NCBI GenBank assembly: GCA_905233945.1
Contig: CAJOFY010000013.1
Span: 55,376-119,375, forward strand
Direction of reading: 5' to 3'
Source: an uncultured bacterium
GTDB lineage: Bacteria; UBP6; UBA1177
DNA: 64,000 nt
Shown here: piece by piece, positions 59,921-64,000 of the stretch
Position numbering within the stretch: position 1 is the first letter of the stretch
Layout of the letters: every line of letters starts with the position of its first letter
The notes under the pieces: generated by a model
The model's input: only the letters and a program-made list of their open reading frames with translations
What the model was told of the DNA's origin: nothing
Database searches by the model: none
Program-made: the position numbers and the translations under genes

Positions 59921-60004
59921 GGTGGCGTGTGTGTCGCATTTATATCACTCAGCATTTTTCTCATGCTCAATCTCAAATATTCTGTTTTTTATTTTGATAT
60001 TGAG

Positions 60005-60010
60005 TATAAT
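60005..60010 (+). promoter_or_regulatory. candidate -10 of the DUF1566 lipoprotein genes
   Basis: TATAAT at 60005-60010, with a T-rich -35 region near 59982-59988 (16-17 bases away). The ATG follows at 60044. Confidence 0.45.
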
Positions 60011-60043
60011 TATTCGTTTTGTTTTTAAGTCCCGGAGTTCAAA

Positions 60044-61612
60044 ATGAAAGATCTTCCACTCACAAAACTTCATTTCAAAGTTTTTTTCTGCTTCGTTTTA
60101 CTTTCAGCCCTGCTCTTTTTCGCACCGGGCTGCGGAGGAAAAAAATCTGAACCTGCCGAAGCTGGAAACGATACCGACTCTGTTGACGAGGACTTCGATG
60201 CGGTTGAGGTAGATACCGAAGAAACGGAAGAAACAGAAGACGAGGATCTTGCAGAAACCGGCGACAATGATTCTGATACTGAAAAACCTGACGAAGATGA
60301 ACCCGCCCAGCAGCCTACACGTGAAGAGTGTATTAAAGCCGGCGGAACATGGAACAAAGAATGGGACAGACCATGCTACAAAGACAGCGAGTGCGATGGA
60401 AAACCTGAAAACAGTAGATGGATAGAAGATAAACCGAAATACAGACAATTTTATGAAAACGGAGAGTGGACTGCACCTGTAGAACCGGGATATAGAAATA
60501 AGAGTTGGTGCTCATTTGACTGTATCGATGACTACATCTGGAACGGTTCTGAGTGCTTAAACCCATGCTTTCCAGATCCTTGTTCAAACATTGAACATTC
60601 AGACGGGACATGCCTGACGCTGACATTTTCGATATATTCCTGCGGCTGCAGCGCAGGATACAGCTGGAAACCTGATCAGTGCGTCAAAAATCCGGAAAAA
60701 CTCTCTTTTGGCAATATCTGCACCGGGCAAAGAAAATGCTACAAAAATACTTGGACCGATTCCAAAGATTTTCTCTGTCCGACTTCCCCCGATGAAGAGT
60801 TTTTCGGTCAGGATGCCTACTACGCCTTTTCGGGTTCGTGTATCCGCCAAAATTTCTCGGTCAAAGAAAGCGGTATTGAAAACGAAAACATCATAGTTGA
60901 CAACAACCTGAAACTTGAGTGGCAGCAGACTATTCCAGAAGAAACATACAATTGGGAAAATGCAGTAAATTACTGCGAAAACCTTGAATACGGCAGATAC
61001 ACAGACTGGAGACTGCCGACTCCGCAGGAGTTCCTGAGCGTTGTTCAACACCGGGATCACCTCTACGACAGCTATTTTAATGAAGAAAAGAGTTTCTGGA
61101 CATCGAAATCATATCTTTTCGATCAGGGATCTTCATGGTATGTTGATCTTTCAAACTATGCTTTCAGAGATATTTACGACTACACGACATTCCTCACAGG
61201 ATACTCTTCAGCGGAGAAAGCGCGCCAAGTCAGATGCGTCAGCGGTAAAACGCCGGAGAATGCCTCTTTTGTAAATGGAGACGAGATCGTAAAAGACAAC
61301 ACCACAGGTCTCGTCTGGCAGAAAGGTGAAGTCTCAGGCAAAAGATGGCAGGAAGCCCTTGAATACTGCGAAAACCTGACTTATGCTGGATATTCTGACT
61401 GGAGACTTCCTAACATCAACGAACTTGCTTCCCTTGCAAATTATGACAAACACTCTCCCGCTTCCGATTTTCCAGACATACCGCTTGAATATTTCTGGTC
61501 TTCGACCACTTCGAGGGAAGAAGAGTCTGTCGCATTGCTCTTCTTCTTCTACAATGCCTCTCTTAAGGCCTCGTCTAAAGCACGGCTTTCTTACGTCAAA
61601 TGTGTGAGATAG
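60044..61612 (+). CDS. DUF1566/Lcl-domain Cys-rich lipoprotein 1
   Basis: The 522-residue product has a lipobox (LLSALLFFAPGCGGKKS), a long acidic linker (about residues 35-90), an EGF-like unit (CFPDPCSNIEHSDGTCLTLTF...CGCSAGYSW) and two DUF1566 (Lcl) domains with the repeats CENLEYGRYTDWRLPTPQEF and CENLTYAGYSDWRLPNINEL, each closing with VRCV or VKCVR. Such domains are common in surface lipoproteins of anaerobes and may bind carbohydrate or protein. It is co-directional with the next gene; the pair is enclosed by a panD repeat. Confidence 0.8.
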   Translation: MKDLPLTKLHFKVFFCFVLLSALLFFAPGCGGKKSEPAEAGNDTDSVDEDFDAVEVDTEETEETEDEDLAETGDNDSDTEKPDEDEPAQQPTREECIKAGGTWNKEWDRPCYKDSECDGKPENSRWIEDKPKYRQFYENGEWTAPVEPGYRNKSWCSFDCIDDYIWNGSECLNPCFPDPCSNIEHSDGTCLTLTFSIYSCGCSAGYSWKPDQCVKNPEKLSFGNICTGQRKCYKNTWTDSKDFLCPTSPDEEFFGQDAYYAFSGSCIRQNFSVKESGIENENIIVDNNLKLEWQQTIPEETYNWENAVNYCENLEYGRYTDWRLPTPQEFLSVVQHRDHLYDSYFNEEKSFWTSKSYLFDQGSSWYVDLSNYAFRDIYDYTTFLTGYSSAEKARQVRCVSGKTPENASFVNGDEIVKDNTTGLVWQKGEVSGKRWQEALEYCENLTYAGYSDWRLPNINELASLANYDKHSPASDFPDIPLEYFWSSTTSREEESVALLFFFYNASLKASSKARLSYVKCVR

Positions 61613-61620
61613 GAGGAAAC

Positions 61621-63765
61621 ATGAAGAAATTTTTTATTGCAACTCTTGTTTTTCTCTTTTTGTCATGCAGCAACAGCGGAAAACAGATTGCTGACAACGA
61701 TTCCACTGCAGAAAATCATGATAACGATAATATTGAGAGTGTTGATTCCGATACCGGAGAGCCTGAAACTACAGATGGTGAGATGACCGCACCTGATGAA
61801 GACAATGAAAATATCGAAAAAGAAGACTATGATGACGACACAGAACCTCTTCAAGGAATATGCCTCGAAGAACCTTGCAAAGATGTCGAAAATTCAATAG
61901 GCAAGTGCCTTCTGAAAGGCTCAGAAGACGACTATGTCTGTGTCTGCGAAGAAAATTTTGTCTGGATTCCGAACAAAAAAACATGCGAACCGGTAAGCTC
62001 TTTCAAAGGTTTGTCGTGCACAGGTCAGACAAAATGCTACAACAATGAAAAAGAGATCCCCTGCCCCGAAGCAGGAGCACCTTTTTTCGGTCAGGATGCA
62101 AACCATGCCGAAAAAAAAGAATGCGTCCCTCAGAATTTCACTATCAAAAATTACGGATCTGACAAGACCGTCATAGACAACAACTCAAAACTTGAGTGGG
62201 TTCTGGAAGTGTTTAATAATAAAGATAATATATCAATCAATACCGACAACGAGGCAGTAAAAGAATATTTAGACTGGAGGACCGCGACTTTTAAGGATTA
62301 CAATTCGATAATTGACAGCGGAACATCCGATCCGGCAATAAACGAAGCTTATTTTCCAGAGACTCCTTCAGACATTTTTGTTACAGCAAATTTCGAGTAT
62401 TTGGATCATACAGGACCTCAGGAGGGCACATATTATCGTTTTATAGGAGGAATTAACTTCGAGAGAGGACTCTCTGAAAGCAGCATGAATTATAGCATCA
62501 GTATATCGGATAAACTCAACTTCAGGAAGGTAAGAGCCCTGCCTGAAAAACAGGAATCATTCACACTAACATTCTCATCTGACGAATACAAAATTGCCAA
62601 TCTTCTGCCGCAAAAACTGCTCCTGCTCAAGGCTCCCGAAAAAGACAAAAACTGGCAGGAAGCTCTTGAATACTGCGAAAATCTGACTTACGCAGGAATA
62701 TCTGACTGGCACCTTCCCAACAGAAACGAAGCTAACTTCATATACGAGTCAGAATACTCTCCGCTCTGGTCATCAACTTCATATACGAACGACCCGACTC
62801 AAGCTATTGTTTATGCAACTGCTGTCTACCCAGAGCTTTTTTACTTCTGTTACAACTCCGTAACAACCAAAAATAAAACCGACAAGGCAATCTCAGCCTG
62901 CGTAGCTTTTGATCCCTGTCCTGAAGGTAAGATCTGGAACGGGGAAAAATGCACTTCATTTGATGAACTAGGGCTTAAAAGCGATGGAAGCAGCTGTAAG
63001 CAGGAAGGTTACTCGTGGGGAAATTCGCAGTGTGTGAAAACATGCGACGATGATCTGTGCAAAGACAAAGCCCATTCCACAGGACTATGCCTGCAAGTAA
63101 TAAACGACGGCAATTCCCAGAGAGTTTACTGCAAGTGCGAAGAAAACTATTTTATTGACCAATACAACTATTCTGAATTTGAATGCGTAAATCCGTGCGA
63201 ACAGAATCCCTGTACAGGAGAAAGTTCCACAGGAAGCTGTACAGCTGAAAACGCACATGAATTCATTTGCGGCTGTAAAAAAGGCTACTACTTTGACTCC
63301 AGTTCCAAGACATGTGTTCCGCTCACTACCAACGATTGTTTCATAGATTATTACAGCGATGTATGCATCAATACCGTATCTGGATTATTGTGGTCTTCGA
63401 CATCAGAAGATCCATTGGAGTGGAGTGCGGCAAAAAAATACTGTGAAGATCTTGACGAAGCGGGATTCTCAGACTGGAGGCTTCCGAAAGTCGAGGAATT
63501 ATGGACTTTCGCGAAATCTTGCATAGTAAACCCTAAAGAAGCGTGCAAAGCAAGTGAAAGCAACGGCTGTCTTTCCGAAGAATGCATCTCTCAATGTGTC
63601 TGTCAACAAGATTATAGTATTTACACTAATTCATGGCACTGGTCATCCTCTTTCAAGCAGAACGATCCTGAAAAAGTTATCGCATTCTCTTTGTACGGAT
63701 ATTTCCTGAAATTTCACGACATAAAGAAAGAAGTCGCCACAGTCAAATGCGTAAGAAATATTTAG
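61621..63765 (+). CDS. DUF1566/Lcl-domain Cys-rich lipoprotein 2
   Basis: The 714-residue product from ATG 61621 (AGGAGG upstream, 8 bases after its neighbour's stop) has a lipobox (LVFLFLSCSNSG), an acidic linker, EGF-like units (CLEEPCKDVENSIGKCLL, CDDDLCKDKAHSTGLCLQ, CEQNPCTGESSTGSC) and three DUF1566-type regions; two keep CENLTYAGISDWHLPNRNE and CEDLDEAGFSDWRLPKVEEL. It is a tandem paralogue of the first protein. Surface location is inferred. Confidence 0.8.
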   Translation: MKKFFIATLVFLFLSCSNSGKQIADNDSTAENHDNDNIESVDSDTGEPETTDGEMTAPDEDNENIEKEDYDDDTEPLQGICLEEPCKDVENSIGKCLLKGSEDDYVCVCEENFVWIPNKKTCEPVSSFKGLSCTGQTKCYNNEKEIPCPEAGAPFFGQDANHAEKKECVPQNFTIKNYGSDKTVIDNNSKLEWVLEVFNNKDNISINTDNEAVKEYLDWRTATFKDYNSIIDSGTSDPAINEAYFPETPSDIFVTANFEYLDHTGPQEGTYYRFIGGINFERGLSESSMNYSISISDKLNFRKVRALPEKQESFTLTFSSDEYKIANLLPQKLLLLKAPEKDKNWQEALEYCENLTYAGISDWHLPNRNEANFIYESEYSPLWSSTSYTNDPTQAIVYATAVYPELFYFCYNSVTTKNKTDKAISACVAFDPCPEGKIWNGEKCTSFDELGLKSDGSSCKQEGYSWGNSQCVKTCDDDLCKDKAHSTGLCLQVINDGNSQRVYCKCEENYFIDQYNYSEFECVNPCEQNPCTGESSTGSCTAENAHEFICGCKKGYYFDSSSKTCVPLTTNDCFIDYYSDVCINTVSGLLWSSTSEDPLEWSAAKKYCEDLDEAGFSDWRLPKVEELWTFAKSCIVNPKEACKASESNGCLSEECISQCVCQQDYSIYTNSWHWSSSFKQNDPEKVIAFSLYGYFLKFHDIKKEVATVKCVRNI

Positions 63766-63771
63766 TGAAAT

Positions 63772-64000
63772 CTAGCCAAACAAAACTTTGAAAACGTCGT
63801 TGTATTCCTTGACAAAAACGACTTCGATGCCCGATTTTATCTCGCCTTCGATGACGTAAGTCTCAAGCCTTGCCCCGTTCGTGACATCCCAGATGTCGAC
63901 AAATTCAAACGGCTGCAAGTCAGCGTGACGCATCAGCTCCTTATCGATCGTAATACTTCCCTGATAGTTTATATCGGCTCCGGTAACGACCGCGCGATGA
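63772..64000 (-). pseudogene. panD: panD, copy 2: intact 5' part with a different tail, continues past window
   Basis: The minus strand encodes [19 protein letters not shown] through [10 protein letters not shown], then departs into [22 protein letters not shown] and a stop. The first 160 bases (63841-64000) match 59613-59772 with one mismatch. The tail replaces roughly the last 45 residues of PanD with about 22 others. It could be an internal deletion with a diverged PanD end, or fusion to a foreign 3' end. The 5' start lies outside the window, so the gene may be expressed. Confidence 0.7.

Noticed and set aside
1..64000. tRNA, rRNA or riboswitch genes
   Set aside because: I looked for TTCGAATC-type T-arms and known aptamer cores in the gaps and found none that hold up; a covariance search could still find one.

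Overview
The window reads as chromosome of an uncultured, anaerobic, Gram-negative bacterium. The anaerobic side is supported by a [FeFe]-hydrogenase maturase (HydG), an RseC/RnfB pair, a (R)-2-hydroxyacyl-CoA-dehydratase-type activase and a membrane polyferredoxin. The Gram-negative side is supported by many lipoproteins, LapA and a LapB-like protein. HEAT/HD-domain proteins, a PilZ protein and Cys-rich lipoproteins with long Asp/Ser/Thr linkers resemble deltaproteobacterial or myxobacterial relatives, but that placement is a low-confidence inference. No rRNA or tRNA gene was recognised.

Layout. 1-9.4 kb: the downstream part of a type I-B (Hmari-like) CRISPR-Cas locus (cas7 partial, cas5, cas3, cas4, cas1, cas2), a leader and a 47-repeat array. 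cas6 and cas8 must lie to the left or elsewhere. 9.6-25.3 kb: an ORF6N protein, a double-length UvrA-like ATPase, a flavin reductase, the TM1266-type regulator plus hydG, a large unknown protein, alaS, a nitroreductase with two plausible starts, and a coupled activase / small CxxC protein / polyferredoxin operon. 25.3-42.4 kb: mostly housekeeping and envelope genes (lipoproteins, HEAT and HD proteins, glycosyltransferase, rseC-rnfB, asparaginase, era, lapA/lapB-like, phospholipase-D-like, chorismate mutase, aroA, comF).

42.6-55.4 kb is a plastic accessory region. It holds a BRO gene with an internal deletion, an orphan antitoxin with a toxin stump, a toxin-deleted DUF3791/DUF3990 module, a Schlafen-type AlbA_2 protein, an acyltransferase, and a set of secreted Cys-rich proteins whose 5' and 3' ends are visibly shuffled. 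A short DNA tag encoding SDGCSMLFI occurs five times here. 55.4-59.8 kb is a compact operon (TSCPD protein, hslU, hslV, cation efflux, membrane protein, PilZ, panD). 60.0-63.8 kb carries two DUF1566 lipoproteins flanked by a 160-bp direct repeat of panD.

The best candidates for something new are four. First, the array stores pairs of spacers against diverged alleles of the same phage proteins, and two repeats lack the crRNA 5' handle. Second, the SDGCSMLFI tag and shuffled lipoprotein genes suggest a cassette-like exchange locus. Third, several toxin or antirepressor genes in a row have lost their effector part. Fourth, a lipoprotein pair is embedded between duplicated pieces of panD. Many upstream regions fit a promoter with a 16-bp spacer (TTG-rich -35, TATAAT/TAAAAT -10), and this is used below to argue starts.
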